Source of the DNA: Ruminococcaceae bacterium P7
GTDB taxonomy: Bacteria; Bacillota; Clostridia; Oscillospirales; Acutalibacteraceae
NCBI GenBank assembly: GCA_900100595.1
Contig: FMUA01000012.1
Coordinates: 39,837-103,836 of the forward strand
Direction of reading: 5' to 3'
DNA: 64,000 nt
Shown here: positions 19,462 through 28,460 of the stretch, piece after piece
Layout: every line of letters begins with the position of its first letter
How positions within the stretch are numbered: position 1 is the stretch's first letter
Made by a program: the position numbers and the translations under genes
The notes under the pieces: generated by a model
The model's input: only the letters and a program-made list of their open reading frames with translations
The model's database searches: none
Told to the model about the DNA's origin: nothing

Positions 19462-20375
19462 CAGTATTCTATCTCCTTTAAGTATCTTGAAAGCGCGTCC
19501 TGCCACGCAGGAAGCAGTGCAAATCCGTTCCGCGAAAGCTTTGATTTATCTAAACGGCTGTTATGGGGGCGTTTTGCCTTTGACTGCCCGTATTCTTCTG
19601 TTGTGACAGGGACAACCCCGGTGGAATAGCCTGCCTGTCTGTATATTTCTTTCGTAAAATCATACCAGCTGATGTAGCCGCCCTCGTTTGTCGCGTGGTA
19701 GCAGCCGTAGCGGTCGCTTTCACACATGCTGACCAACAGCTTCGACAAATCGTACGTATAGGTAGGCGTGCCGATCTGATCGTTGACTACGCGTACCGTG
19801 TCGTATTTTTTTCCGACCTTCAGCATGGTCTTGATGAAGTTGTTTCCGTTTCTGCCGAAAACCCACGCGATACGGACGATAAAGTATTTTTCCAGCAGCT
19901 CGCTGACGGCAAGCTCGCCCTTCAGCTTACTGTCTCCGTAAACACAAAGAGGCGCGTACGCTTTACAGTCCGGCTGCCACGGCTCGGTTCCCTCGCCGTC
20001 AAAAACGTAATCCGTGCTGATGTATATCATCTTGCAGTCAAGCTCCCTGCAGACTGCCGCAATGTTCCTTGTGCCGTCGGAATTGACGGCATAAACCTTT
20101 GCTTTGTTTTCTTCGTCCTCCGCGGCATCCACTGCCGTCCACGCGGCGCAATGCACCACCGCGTCCGGCTGCACTTCCGTCAGCACCGTCTTTACAGCCT
20201 CGCTGTCCGTGATATCAAGCTGCTTGTAGGGAGCCGAAACAACAGCGCTGCCGTCATCCGCTCCGCTGTATTGTTCCGTGATATCGCCGGCAACCGCCTC
20301 ATGACCGCGCGCGATCAGCTCATTGACCACATCGTGTCCCAGCTGTCCGCAGACGCCTGTAACAAACACCCTCAT
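19461..20375 (-). CDS. rfbD: dTDP-4-dehydrorhamnose reductase
   Basis: The 304-residue NADPH enzyme has VTGVCGQLGHDVV, STDYVFDG and the YGDSK catalytic YxxxK of RmlD. It performs the last step of dTDP-L-rhamnose synthesis. ATG 20375 (MRVFVTG) with AAGGAG upstream is chosen over a 25-codon extension that lacks family similarity and overlaps rfbB. Confidence 0.93.
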   Translation of the reverse strand: MRVFVTGVCGQLGHDVVNELIARGHEAVAGDITEQYSGADDGSAVVSAPYKQLDITDSEAVKTVLTEVQPDAVVHCAAWTAVDAAEDEENKAKVYAVNSDGTRNIAAVCRELDCKMIYISTDYVFDGEGTEPWQPDCKAYAPLCVYGDSKLKGELAVSELLEKYFIVRIAWVFGRNGNNFIKTMLKVGKKYDTVRVVNDQIGTPTYTYDLSKLLVSMCESDRYGCYHATNEGGYISWYDFTKEIYRQAGYSTGVVPVTTEEYGQSKAKRPHNSRLDKSKLSRNGFALLPAWQDALSRYLKEIEY

Positions 20376-20386
20376 TTGTGAACTCC

Positions 20387-21406
20387 TTATCGGTTTGCGT
20401 ACATCTTCTCGTAATAGTTCTGATATTCGCCTGAAATAATCTCTTCCCACCAGTCACGGTTTTCGAGATACCATTTTATCGTCTTTTTTATGCCGTCGGC
20501 AAACTTCGTTTCCGGCAGCCATCCGAGCTCGTTGTGTATTTTTGTCGGATCGATCGCATACCGCATGTCGTGGCCCTTTCGATCCGTAACATATGTGATC
20601 AGGCTCTCGGGCTTGCCGAGCTCCTTGCAGATCAGCTTTACGATGTCGATATTCCGCATCTCATTGTGACCGCCGACATTATAGACCTCGCCGACTCTGC
20701 CCTTGTGAATGATGAGGTCGATCGCGCGGCAATGATCCTCAACATAGAGCCAGTCGCGGACATTGACGCCCTCTCCGTAAACGGGAAGCGGCTTGTCCGC
20801 AAGCGCGTTCGCTATCATCAGCGGAATGAGCTTCTCGGGGAAATGGTACGGTCCGTAGTTGTTGGAGCACCTTGAAATAGTAACAGGCAGTCCGTAGGTT
20901 CTGTGATACGCAAGCACAAGTAAATCTGCGCCTGCCTTTGAGCTGCTGTACGGGCTGCTTGTATGTATGGGAGTCTCCTCGGTAAAGAACAGGTCAGGTC
21001 TGTCAAGCGGCAGGTCGCCGTATACTTCATCGGTCGAAACCTGATGATATCTCTGAACACCGTACTTTCTGCAGGCATCCATCAGCACTTCCGTGCCGAT
21101 AATATTGGTTTGTAAAAATATCTCGGGGTTCTCTATGGAACGGTCAACGTGGCTCTCAGCCGCGAAATTTACAACAATATCGGGCTTTTCTTCTTCAAAA
21201 AGCTTTTCTACCGCTTCCCTGTCGCAGATGTCCGCCTTGACAAATCTGAAATTCGGATTGTCCATTACGGATTTCAGGGTTGACAGATTGCCCGCATAGG
21301 TCAGCTTATCAAGACAGATGATTCTGTAATCCTCATGCTCCTTCAGCATGTGGAACACAAAGTTGGAACCGATAAAGCCTGCTCCGCCTGTTACAATAAT
21401 TGTCAT
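20387..21406 (-). CDS. rfbB: dTDP-glucose 4,6-dehydratase
   Basis: The 339-residue protein shows VTGGAGFIGSNFVFHML, AAESHVDRSI, STDEVYGD and YSSSKAGAD, the signatures of RmlB. It converts dTDP-glucose to dTDP-4-keto-6-deoxyglucose using bound NAD. The second ATG (21406) has GAGG at a suitable 8-nt distance; the ATG at 21412 is too close. Confidence 0.95.
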   Translation of the reverse strand: MTIIVTGGAGFIGSNFVFHMLKEHEDYRIICLDKLTYAGNLSTLKSVMDNPNFRFVKADICDREAVEKLFEEEKPDIVVNFAAESHVDRSIENPEIFLQTNIIGTEVLMDACRKYGVQRYHQVSTDEVYGDLPLDRPDLFFTEETPIHTSSPYSSSKAGADLLVLAYHRTYGLPVTISRCSNNYGPYHFPEKLIPLMIANALADKPLPVYGEGVNVRDWLYVEDHCRAIDLIIHKGRVGEVYNVGGHNEMRNIDIVKLICKELGKPESLITYVTDRKGHDMRYAIDPTKIHNELGWLPETKFADGIKKTIKWYLENRDWWEEIISGEYQNYYEKMYANR

Positions 21407-21433
21407 TTCCATAACCTCACATCAACATATTAG

Positions 21434-22330
21434 TTAGTGCAGTACGTCAAGATACTTTCCGTCAAGTACATCCTTTAAATACTGACCGTACTGATTCTTT
21501 TTTAGTTCCTCATAAACCGCCATCACGTCGTCTTTGGAAATCCAGCCGTTCAGATACGCGATCTCCTCAAGACACGCTATTTTTCTGTGCTGGTGGCTTT
21601 CCACCGTCTTGACAAAGTTTGTCGCCTCGACCAGACTTTCATGAGTGCCTGTATCCAGCCATGTGAAGCCCTGGCCGAGAAGCTCCACGTTCAGCGCGTT
21701 GTTTTCGAGATAGATCCGGTTCAGGTCGGTGATTTCAAGCTCTCCCCGCGGCGAGGGCTTGAGGCTCTTCGCGTAATCCACTACCCTGTTGTCATAGAAG
21801 TACAGTCCGGTTACGCAGTAATTGCTCTTGGGCTTCTCGGGCTTTTCTTCAATCGAAACCGCCTTGCCCGTACTGTCAAATTCAACGATTCCGAAACGCT
21901 CGGGATCGTCGACGTAATATCCGAATACCGTTGCGCCCTTTCCCGTTTCCGCATTCTCTACCGCCTTTTTCAGACGCTTCTTTATTCCGTGTCCCGCAAA
22001 AATATTATCGCCAAGCACCATCGCTATGCTGTCGCTGCCGATAAAATCCGCGCCTATAATAAATGCCTGCGCGAGTCCGTCGGGTGAGGGCTGAACGGCA
22101 AACTGCAAATTAACGCCAAACTGGTTTCCGCTGCCCAAAAGACTTTCAAATCTGGGCGTGTCCTGCGGCGTCGAGATAATGAGAATATCCCGGATGCCCG
22201 CCATCATCAGAACCGACATCGGGTAATATATCATGGGCTTATCATAAATCGGAAGGAGCTGCTTTGATGTTACTTTCGTCAGCGGATACAGTCTTGTGCC
22301 GCTTCCGCCTGCTAAAATGATTCCTTTCAT
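21434..22330 (-). CDS. rfbA: Glucose-1-phosphate thymidylyltransferase
   Basis: The 298-residue protein starts [18 protein letters not shown] and contains [10 protein letters not shown] and [13 protein letters not shown], as in RmlA. It makes dTDP-glucose and opens the dTDP-rhamnose branch. It is the first gene of the long polysaccharide operon, preceded by GAGAGG and by a roughly 265-nt leader with a terminator-like hairpin. Confidence 0.95.
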   Translation of the reverse strand: MKGIILAGGSGTRLYPLTKVTSKQLLPIYDKPMIYYPMSVLMMAGIRDILIISTPQDTPRFESLLGSGNQFGVNLQFAVQPSPDGLAQAFIIGADFIGSDSIAMVLGDNIFAGHGIKKRLKKAVENAETGKGATVFGYYVDDPERFGIVEFDSTGKAVSIEEKPEKPKSNYCVTGLYFYDNRVVDYAKSLKPSPRGELEITDLNRIYLENNALNVELLGQGFTWLDTGTHESLVEATNFVKTVESHQHRKIACLEEIAYLNGWISKDDVMAVYEELKKNQYGQYLKDVLDGKYLDVLH

Positions 22331-22354
22331 ACGCTGACCTCTCAAAATATTATC

Positions 22355-22391
22355 TCATAAAAATGAGAGTGAAATCATACCCTTCACTCCC
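22355..22391 (-). promoter_or_regulatory. Terminator-like hairpin in the rfbA leader
   Basis: Read on the minus strand, GGAGTGAA pairs with TTCACTC across a 9-base loop and is followed by ATTTTTATGAG, so it has the form of an intrinsic terminator about 25 nt upstream of rfbA. A very similar hairpin lies before the sugar transferase gene at 23580-23615. A hairpin before the first gene suggests attenuation or antitermination control. Confidence 0.6.
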
Positions 22392-22601
22392 AATCAAAAC
22401 AAGCCTTGCGTCTGCTGCGCATCATGCAGAACTTGCACTGTCCCGTCGTTTTCCAAAGAAATGAGAACGACCGCAATGTCCTGACCTGCTCTGCGTCCCG
22501 AAAAGCGAACACACTGCCGCCTTTCCCTGACTGTCCAAAACAGCACATAATGCGATAAATACTGACAAAATGAGCTTTTGTCTTCATTGTGTAACATAAC
22601 G

Positions 22602-22630
22602 ATAATATCATTATGCTTTTCAAAAGTCAA
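22602..22630 (-). promoter_or_regulatory. Sigma-A-type promoter of the polysaccharide operon
   Basis: On the minus strand TTGACT (22630-22625) and TATTAT (22607-22602) are separated by exactly 17 bp. Transcription would start near 22595 and read a leader of about 265 nt into rfbA. The 30-bp core is nearly identical to the promoter at 23318-23346. The rest of 22640-23310 holds no convincing gene; short ORFs on both strands there lack coding signals. Confidence 0.75.
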
Positions 22631-23317
22631 TGAATTTCAAGTAAATAATCAGTATTTCAGCCGTTTTTGTCATTTAACCCTAACATAATCAGCCCTATTG
22701 ACGGTTTTTTGTTATACTGTCAAGTCAGCGGAATGCGATTTGGTGTGCCTTTATGGAATAGCACGCGCTTTTCAGCAAACCAAAGGTTAGCTTCCTTGCT
22801 CCGTTCTCTTCTCTTCGCGCAACAGAATTAATCCCTATCTTCCGACCTTATTTTACCACAAAACAGGACAAATGGCAATAGACAAAGCTAACCAGTAATT
22901 TGATATAAAGTCTGTAACGATTCAGCGTAAATCACCACAGTTTTCCGCGTTTTTGTTCCATTCCCCGGGATTTTTCATTTAAGCGCCCTGCCGCTTTATG
23001 GAATCGTTTTCAACGCCTTCTCTCCTTCCCGTCAATGCCGGGAAAACGCAAAGGTCGACGCTGTTTTTTCGGGTGACGGAACTGCTCAAAGACTCGTCGG
23101 AAAACCGTTTGGCTGCCTGTTTTCCAACCCGTCAGCTCGTTTTTACGGTTTTCGGAAGTCTTGTATCCCGCTGTTTCTGTTCGTCGGAGAGGAACCGGAT
23201 AAGGCAAAAAACGGCAATATCCGAAAAAAGGTACATAACAAAACAAATAATAAAGAAAAAATGTTATACTGAAATGACAAATACATATGATGCCAAGACT
23301 TAAATATCTGAAATTTA

Positions 23318-23346
23318 TTGACTTTTCAAAAGATTAATGCTATTAT
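23318..23346 (+). promoter_or_regulatory. Sigma-A-type promoter of the sugar transferase gene
   Basis: TTGACT (23318-23323) and TATTAT (23341-23346) have a 17-bp spacer. Both share TTGACTTTT-AAAAG-TAATG-TATTATC with the rfbA promoter on the other strand, beyond what consensus boxes require. The transcript would have an untranslated leader of about 310 nt with several hairpins. Confidence 0.75.
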
Positions 23347-23579
23347 CAATAATGTAAGTCTTAATGCTTTCTTTGCTTTTCAGCGTCTCAAACGATTTTG
23401 AGAGGGAATGCAGGTTTTTTGAAAGAACATGTTTTTGCCGGCTTCGGACAGATTCAAAGCTTTTCGGCAATGATGATCGGCTTCATCATTATCGGTTTCT
23501 AAAGCATTAATGAATAATGGTGATTCATGTTTCTTGCTTTGGCATGATTTCGGATTTGAAAGATTATGTTTCGATGAAA

Positions 23580-23615
23580 AAGAGTGAAGGAAATAGTTTT
23601 CACTCTTATTTTATT
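23580..23615 (+). promoter_or_regulatory. Terminator-like hairpin in the sugar transferase leader
   Basis: AAGAGTGAA pairs with TTCACTCTT across a 10-base loop and is followed by ATTTTATT. It lies 47 nt before the start codon and closely resembles the hairpin before rfbA, which suggests a shared read-through control. Confidence 0.6.
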
Positions 23616-23662
23616 GAGCTAAGTATCTTTTCTCTAACTGTATTTTAAAGGATGATATTTTT

Positions 23663-24337
23663 ATGGATGCCCTCTCAGAGAATAGAATTCAGTTAAAGCA
23701 GCTGGATAAAAGTGATTTGTTGAAAAAGAAAAAGCTTTATTGGTTCGGACGCCGGTTTCAGGACATTCTTTTCAGCGGTCTGGCGATGATCGTTCTGTTT
23801 CCTGTTATGACACTGACAGCATTAGTCGTATTTTTCGACGATCCTCACGGCAGTCCGATTTTCTGTCAGACCCGGTGCGGCAGAAACAACAAGCCTTTTA
23901 AAATGTATAAATTCCGTTCTATGTATTCCGACGCGGAAGACAGACTGAAGGAACTGATCAAAAGCAACGAGATGGACGGTCCCGCTTTCAAGATGAAAGA
24001 CGACCCGAGAATCACGAGAGTGGGTAAGTTTATCAGGAAAACAGGCATCGACGAGCTTCCCCAGCTTTGGAATATCCTGAAAGGCGATATGAGTATCGTC
24101 GGTCCGCGGCCTGCCCTCCCTAGAGAAGTGGAGCAATATAACGAACTGCAGATGCAGAGAATGTATGTTCAGCCCGGGCTGACCTGTTATTGGCAGATTC
24201 AGCCTAACAGAAATGAGATCTCCTTTGACGACTGGATGGCTCTTGATCTGAAATATATCGAGGAACGCAGTTTCTGGGTTGATTGGAAAATTATTTTTAT
24301 GACTCTCAAAGCGGTTATCTGCAAACAGGGAGAGTAA
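23663..24337 (+). CDS. Initiating sugar-phosphate transferase (undecaprenyl-phosphate glycosyl-1-phosphate transferase)
   Basis: The 224-residue protein has one hydrophobic hairpin (residues 30-55, LAMIVLFPVMTLTALVVFF) and the bacterial sugar transferase core FKMYKFRSMYSD, RKTGIDELPQLWNIL and SIVGPRPALP. It corresponds to the catalytic C-terminal half of WcaJ/WbaP enzymes and loads the first sugar phosphate onto undecaprenyl phosphate. It is divergent from the polysaccharide operon, has a matching leader, and ends before a strong terminator. Confidence 0.92.
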   Translation: MDALSENRIQLKQLDKSDLLKKKKLYWFGRRFQDILFSGLAMIVLFPVMTLTALVVFFDDPHGSPIFCQTRCGRNNKPFKMYKFRSMYSDAEDRLKELIKSNEMDGPAFKMKDDPRITRVGKFIRKTGIDELPQLWNILKGDMSIVGPRPALPREVEQYNELQMQRMYVQPGLTCYWQIQPNRNEISFDDWMALDLKYIEERSFWVDWKIIFMTLKAVICKQGE

Positions 24338-24420
24338 CTGACAGTCGTATCTCCCGCCGGCATGATCGATGCCGTATGCGGCAGAACACCGATTTATTTC
24401 ATCACTAGGATATGTACAGC

Positions 24421-24455
24421 TGCCCCAAAGCTATTTTCGGCTTTGGGGCATTTTT
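24421..24455 (+). terminator. Intrinsic terminator of the sugar transferase gene
   Basis: TGCCCCAAAGC pairs with GCTTTGGGGCA and is followed by TTTTTG, about 85 nt after the stop codon. Confidence 0.85.
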
Positions 24456-24473
24456 GATATCAGATAAATACAA

Positions 24474-24516
24474 ACACCGTGCAAACTTACCTCTCTGTTT
24501 GCACGGTGTCACTTTT
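24474..24516. terminator. Bidirectional terminator between converging genes
   Basis: ACACCGTGCAAAC pairs perfectly with GTTTGCACGGTGT across 10 bases. A TTTTT run follows on the plus side and TTTGTATTT on the minus side, so it can also end the VanW transcript. Confidence 0.8.
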
Positions 24517-24555
24517 TGCCTTTATACGAATACTAACGGTTTTTTTCGCTGCGTA

Positions 24556-26190
24556 TTATTCCTGATAATCAAACGCTTCGTTTTCCTCGCTGCTGTCATC
24601 ATACTGCTCTTCCACGTAATAGTAGTAGGTCTGGGCGTCCTGAGAATTGTTGTCAGAATCTCCGGAGCCTGCGCTGTTGGAGCCGGAGCCTGACGAAGTG
24701 TTTCCGCCTGCTTCATCCACATTGGTATCAACTGCCTGGGAATCATTGTCGGCTTCGGAGAATACCACGCCGTAATCGTTGTCATAAGAGGACTTGGGAA
24801 GCTCCTCGCGGTCGATCTCCTTGCCGTCCTTATAATAGATCCTCCACGTGCGGACGGAATAGGACTTCTCCCCCGTATCGCCCAGTTCATTATGCGTGCG
24901 GATTTCATCATAGCCTTCGGGCTTTGCTCCCCATATGGAACAATAGAGCGTATAACCGACTTCCTTGCACTCTATAAACATCTGACAGTCTGTGGGGTTG
25001 CCGAGCTTGAGATCAAGATTCGGATAGTCGATCGTCGCGTCAAGACCCGTCGGAACATAGCTGGACGCCCACTTGTGATTATAGCGTTCAACGACCTTCA
25101 TATTTGCGCGCAGTGCGGCATTATAGATGGTAGAACTGGACTGGCAGATACCGCCGCCGATTCCTTCAACAAGCTGACCCTCGGAGATAACACTCGCGGG
25201 TCTGTATCCGTTGGATTCCAGATTGGAGTCTCCCGTGCACGCGTTAAACGACCACGTTCCGCCCGGCTCGATGATGGAACCGTTGCAGGCTTCCAGCGAT
25301 ACGCGCATATTGGTGGTGCCGTCCTCTGTGTTGTAGGAATAGGTTTCGTAGGAAGCGAGCTTGACGAGCCTGTCCTCAAGCTGACTCGCGCTCATGTCTG
25401 CCTTTTTCTTCTCAACCTCCGCGGTGATTTTGCTCATCGCGTTGCCCTTGGCAAAGCTGTCGGTAATCTGCTCAACTAAATCTTCCGCGTTGACAGTGAC
25501 GCCGTCCTCCGCCTCGGCAAACTCAAAACGCTTCTTTGCATAAGGATGGAACACCGATACCTTGGCGTTCTGCGGCTCGGAATTGCGTTCCTCACAAATC
25601 TTGTCCACGTTGCTCTTGATGGAATCCTCCGTGACGGTGGCGGTCACCGTTAGCGGCGTTTCGGTACCGTTCGTGGGATCGGTGGTCTTTGTGATCCCCG
25701 ACCTCATCTTCTGCAGCACCTCGTCTATATTATAGTTGTAGCTGAAATCACTCTGGTCAAGAGAGGTTGTCTTTCCGTTGACGTCGATCTCAAAGCTGAC
25801 CGGCGTGATAAATCTGTCCGCGTTCTGCTCGAGCAGCTTCTTTGCCTGCTCCATTGTCTTTCCCGAAATATCAAGTCCGTCTATCACCGAATTGGGTGCA
25901 AATGTAAAATCGGTCGGGACAGGTTCCGTTATTTTTGCAGTCGGCTCAGGCGGCTCCGTCTTGATACCGTTGAACATCACAAACCCTACCGCTCCGACTG
26001 CGGCAACCACAATCAGGGCAACCAGCGAAATCAACAGCGCTTTTTTACCTTTTCCCTGCCCGTCCTCGGCAATATGGTTTCCTTTATAGCGGTATCCGCC
26101 TGTGGAATAATTATTTCTGCTTGAGCTGATTTCCTCATAGTCATCGTGCTTTTCCGATGGCTGCTCCGTCTGTTTCTTCTCTGTACTCAT
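24556..26190 (-). CDS. VanW family membrane-anchored protein (YoaR-like)
   Basis: The 544-residue protein has a cytoplasmic, polar N-terminus, one transmembrane helix at about 50-72 (ALLISLVALIVVAAVGAVGFVMF), an N-terminal extracellular region with DGLDISGKTMEQAKKLLE of the YoaR/peptidoglycan-binding-4 type, and a VanW domain at about 270-420 (FNACTGDSNLESNGYRPASV, GGGICQSSSTIYNAALRAN). The tail is a low-complexity S/G/D/E region ending in acidic residues. VanW occurs in some vancomycin-resistance loci, but its biochemical role is unknown. A cell-envelope function is likely. The gene stands alone between two terminators and an intergenic region. Confidence 0.88.
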   Translation of the reverse strand: MSTEKKQTEQPSEKHDDYEEISSSRNNYSTGGYRYKGNHIAEDGQGKGKKALLISLVALIVVAAVGAVGFVMFNGIKTEPPEPTAKITEPVPTDFTFAPNSVIDGLDISGKTMEQAKKLLEQNADRFITPVSFEIDVNGKTTSLDQSDFSYNYNIDEVLQKMRSGITKTTDPTNGTETPLTVTATVTEDSIKSNVDKICEERNSEPQNAKVSVFHPYAKKRFEFAEAEDGVTVNAEDLVEQITDSFAKGNAMSKITAEVEKKKADMSASQLEDRLVKLASYETYSYNTEDGTTNMRVSLEACNGSIIEPGGTWSFNACTGDSNLESNGYRPASVISEGQLVEGIGGGICQSSSTIYNAALRANMKVVERYNHKWASSYVPTGLDATIDYPNLDLKLGNPTDCQMFIECKEVGYTLYCSIWGAKPEGYDEIRTHNELGDTGEKSYSVRTWRIYYKDGKEIDREELPKSSYDNDYGVVFSEADNDSQAVDTNVDEAGGNTSSGSGSNSAGSGDSDNNSQDAQTYYYYVEEQYDDSSEENEAFDYQE

Positions 26191-26597
26191 AATCCACCTC
26201 TAACACACAATCGGACAACCGTTACTCATTATCAGCGGTTGTCTGCATATCCTTCCGTTAAGTTACTATTATACTATACTTTTCCAAAAAAACAAATAGG
26301 TAAAATACAAATTTATTTAAGAAAGTTTGAAAAAAGCGTCCCGGTTCAACCCGTCATCTTCTGTTTCGACTGAGAAATGATTGGTTGCCGGAGAGCAGAA
26401 GGTATTTCTCCTGCTCCTCCGCTTGCTATTCTCTCAGCTTTTTATTTTCCGTGCCTCTATTATAATTCTATTTTTCTTTTTTTGCAATATATTTTTTGAA
26501 ACATATCCCTATTTTCTGCGTTATTGTCGAAAGCAACAGCGGATTGCTTGTATTTTCTCTCATTTCATATTAAAATGAACGATAGGGAGGTGTTTGC
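26191..26597. other. Intergenic region between divergent vanW and XRE regulator genes
   Basis: No gene is seen. On the minus strand TATAAT at 26273-26268 could be the -10 of the VanW gene with only a poor -35. A perfect 8-bp dyad (GACAACCG/CGGTTGTC, 26214-26243) sits in the VanW leader and could be an operator or leader hairpin. The rest is AT-rich. The plus-strand regulator has a good GGGAGGTG site at 26584-26591. Confidence 0.5.
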
Positions 26598-27362
26598 ATG
26601 AACACAAAAGATGTCATATTGAAGCTGAGAACAGAGAACGGTCTGTCACAGGACGAGCTGGCTGAGAAGGTCTTTGTAACACGTCAGGCGGTATCGCGCT
26701 GGGAAAACGGCGATACCGTGCCAAATACCGAAACCTTGAAGCTGCTTTCACGTCTTTTCGACGTTTCCATCAACACGCTGCTCGGAGAACCCCGTCAGCT
26801 CATCTGCCAATGCTGCGGAATGCCGCTGGAGGATTCCATCATCGGCAGGAACAAAGACAAAACACTGAATGAGGATTACTGCAAATGGTGTTATGCGGAC
26901 GGAGAATATACCTACAGCGATATGGACGCGCTGATCAGCGCCTGCGTGCCGCACATGGTGAATGAGAATTTCTCCGAAGAACAGGCGCGTGCCTATCTGA
27001 AACAAGCTTTGCCAAAGCTCAACTACTGGAAGAAGTACGCCGAGCTTAGCGACGACGGACAATTCGAGATTTTCAAAAAGCAGCTGGTGGATGAAATCAA
27101 CGACCTGCATATTGACGGAATGCCGAAGGTCACTGCGCTGAACGCTCTTGCCGGGAGCTACGTCAACATTGCGTATCCTCTTCCGAACGGAGCAAATGTA
27201 AAATTCCTTGACGATGCTACGACCTATCTGGGCAATCAGCTTGAGTCGGAATTTGGCGGAGAGCGGTGCTTTGGAGTGCTTGCGAATATGGATTTTATTT
27301 TGGTTTGCACCTATGAGACGGATGGCAAGAACCCCGAACTCGTGCTTTATAAAAAGAGATAG
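26598..27362 (+). CDS. XRE-family regulator with zinc-ribbon and C-terminal ligand-like domain
   Basis: The 254-residue protein has a helix-turn-helix at 5-60 (LSQDELAEKVFVTRQAVSRWENG), a zinc ribbon at about 70-100 with CQCCGMPL and CKWCYADG cysteine pairs, and a C-terminal half of unknown role (GSYVNIAYPLPNGANVKFL). This architecture is widespread in Clostridia. It probably represses genes in response to an unidentified signal. It stands alone between vanW and the tRNA. Confidence 0.85.
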   Translation: MNTKDVILKLRTENGLSQDELAEKVFVTRQAVSRWENGDTVPNTETLKLLSRLFDVSINTLLGEPRQLICQCCGMPLEDSIIGRNKDKTLNEDYCKWCYADGEYTYSDMDALISACVPHMVNENFSEEQARAYLKQALPKLNYWKKYAELSDDGQFEIFKKQLVDEINDLHIDGMPKVTALNALAGSYVNIAYPLPNGANVKFLDDATTYLGNQLESEFGGERCFGVLANMDFILVCTYETDGKNPELVLYKKR

Positions 27363-27442
27363 CTGCGTTTTGGAATAACTTTTATTCCATTTATTTGCTA
27401 TCGGGAATACAGCCGTTTTTGGGCATTTTGGGAAAAGTTGGC

Positions 27443-27470
27443 AAAACAAAAGAGGCAGTTAAAAACTGCC
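27443..27470 (-). terminator. Intrinsic terminator of tRNA-Leu
   Basis: On the minus strand GGCAGTT pairs with AACTGCC and is followed by TCTTTTGTTTT, directly after the tRNA CCA end. Confidence 0.8.
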
Positions 27471-27476
27471 CCGAAA

Positions 27477-27560
27477 TGGTGCGAGTGACGGGACTTGAAC
27501 CCGTACGTCAAAGACACACGCCCCTCAAACGTGCCTGTCTGCCTATTCCAGCACACTCGC
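27477..27560 (-). tRNA. tRNA-Leu (anticodon GAG), CCA encoded
   Basis: The minus strand folds with acceptor GCGAGTG/CACTCGC, anticodon stem CACGT/GCGTG around the loop TTGAGGG (anticodon GAG), a long variable arm and the T-loop GGTTCAAGTCC. The discriminator is A, followed by an encoded CCA at 27479-27477. The 84-nt length and long variable arm fit a class II leucine tRNA reading CUU/CUC. Confidence 0.93.
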
Positions 27561-27753
27561 ATATTCAACTTTGTTGTTCTCTCGACTCAACAAGTGTTAT
27601 TATATCACAGGGTCACTCATTTGTCAACAGTTTTTTTCAAAAAGTTTTTCGTCAAGTTTTCCATCATTATTTTTTTGTTTTGTTCCGATACAGATATCAA
27701 AAAATGTTTTTCCTGTTATAGAATACAAACAGAGATTTCAGAGGGGTGAAAGC

Positions 27754-28434
27754 ATGGGACTTTTGAAAAAATGGAAAGAACGCGCTGCGTATTCGCTCTG
27801 TCCCGTGCGTTGTCCGTACTGCGACAGAGTCATTGAGCAAAACGATATCGCCTGCCGCAAATGCAAAAGTAGTTTTCCGGACATGTGCTACAAGCGTTAT
27901 GCCTGCGGCGGTCACCCCTGCGCGGCCGCATTTCCCTATGACGGAACCTACGCGCGTGCAGTGCGCTGTTTGAAATTCCACAACCGTGCCGATTATGCCA
28001 AGCCGCTGGCAGCGCAGATCGTTCAGGCTATTCTGGAAACGCTCGAGGATAAAAGCTTTGATTTGGTGACCTGCGTTCCCATGCACAAAAAGGACAAAGC
28101 ACGCCGCGGCTATAATCAGGCGGAACTGCTGGCGCGCGAATGCGCTGAGATAATGGGTCTCCCCTATGTGGAAACGCTGGTAAAATTCATTCGCACCAAA
28201 CCACAGCACAAAGCCAAATTTCAAGACCGAATCCATAATGTACGCGGAGCCTTTTGCCTGATCGACCGGGATTTGATCCGGGACAAACACGTTTTGCTGA
28301 TCGACGACATCATCACCACAGGCAATACACTGGGTGAATGTGCAAAAAACCTGTATTGGGGGAAATGCCGTTTTGTCAGCTGCGCCGTAGTCTGCACTAC
28401 CGTGGGACGCAATATGGAAAAAAACGCCGATTAA
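27754..28434 (+). CDS. comFC: ComF family amidophosphoribosyltransferase-like protein
   Basis: The 226-residue protein has an N-terminal zinc-ribbon (CPVRCPYCDR, CRKCKSSF) and a type I phosphoribosyltransferase fold ending in the PRPP-binding motif VLLIDDIITTGNTL. ComFC proteins assist DNA uptake during natural transformation. ATG 27754 after GAGGGGTGAA is chosen; the upstream extension covers AT-rich noncoding DNA. No other competence gene is adjacent apart from the ComEC-like hydrolase across the terminator. Confidence 0.9.
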   Translation: MGLLKKWKERAAYSLCPVRCPYCDRVIEQNDIACRKCKSSFPDMCYKRYACGGHPCAAAFPYDGTYARAVRCLKFHNRADYAKPLAAQIVQAILETLEDKSFDLVTCVPMHKKDKARRGYNQAELLARECAEIMGLPYVETLVKFIRTKPQHKAKFQDRIHNVRGAFCLIDRDLIRDKHVLLIDDIITTGNTLGECAKNLYWGKCRFVSCAVVCTTVGRNMEKNAD

Positions 28435-28447
28435 CCGGCGTTTTTTT
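28421..28447 (+). terminator. Intrinsic terminator after comFC
   Basis: AAAACGCCG pairs with CGGCGTTTT across a 6-base loop followed by more T residues; it overlaps the end of the gene. It can also work toward the minus-strand DUF3006 gene. Confidence 0.8.
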
Positions 28448-28460
28448 CTTTTACGGAATA

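Noticed and set aside
22384..22630. Two overlapping minus-strand frames (78-79 codons) in the rfbA leader
   Set aside because: The longer starts at a TTG inside the -35 box, neither has a ribosome site, and the sequence is better explained as a regulatory leader.
22698..22718. TTGACG and TATACT on the plus strand as a promoter
   Set aside because: The spacer is only 9 bp, far from the 16-18 bp needed.
22998..23303. Plus-strand 101-codon frame in the intergenic region before the sugar transferase
   Set aside because: No ribosome site or known motifs; it lies upstream of the assigned promoter.
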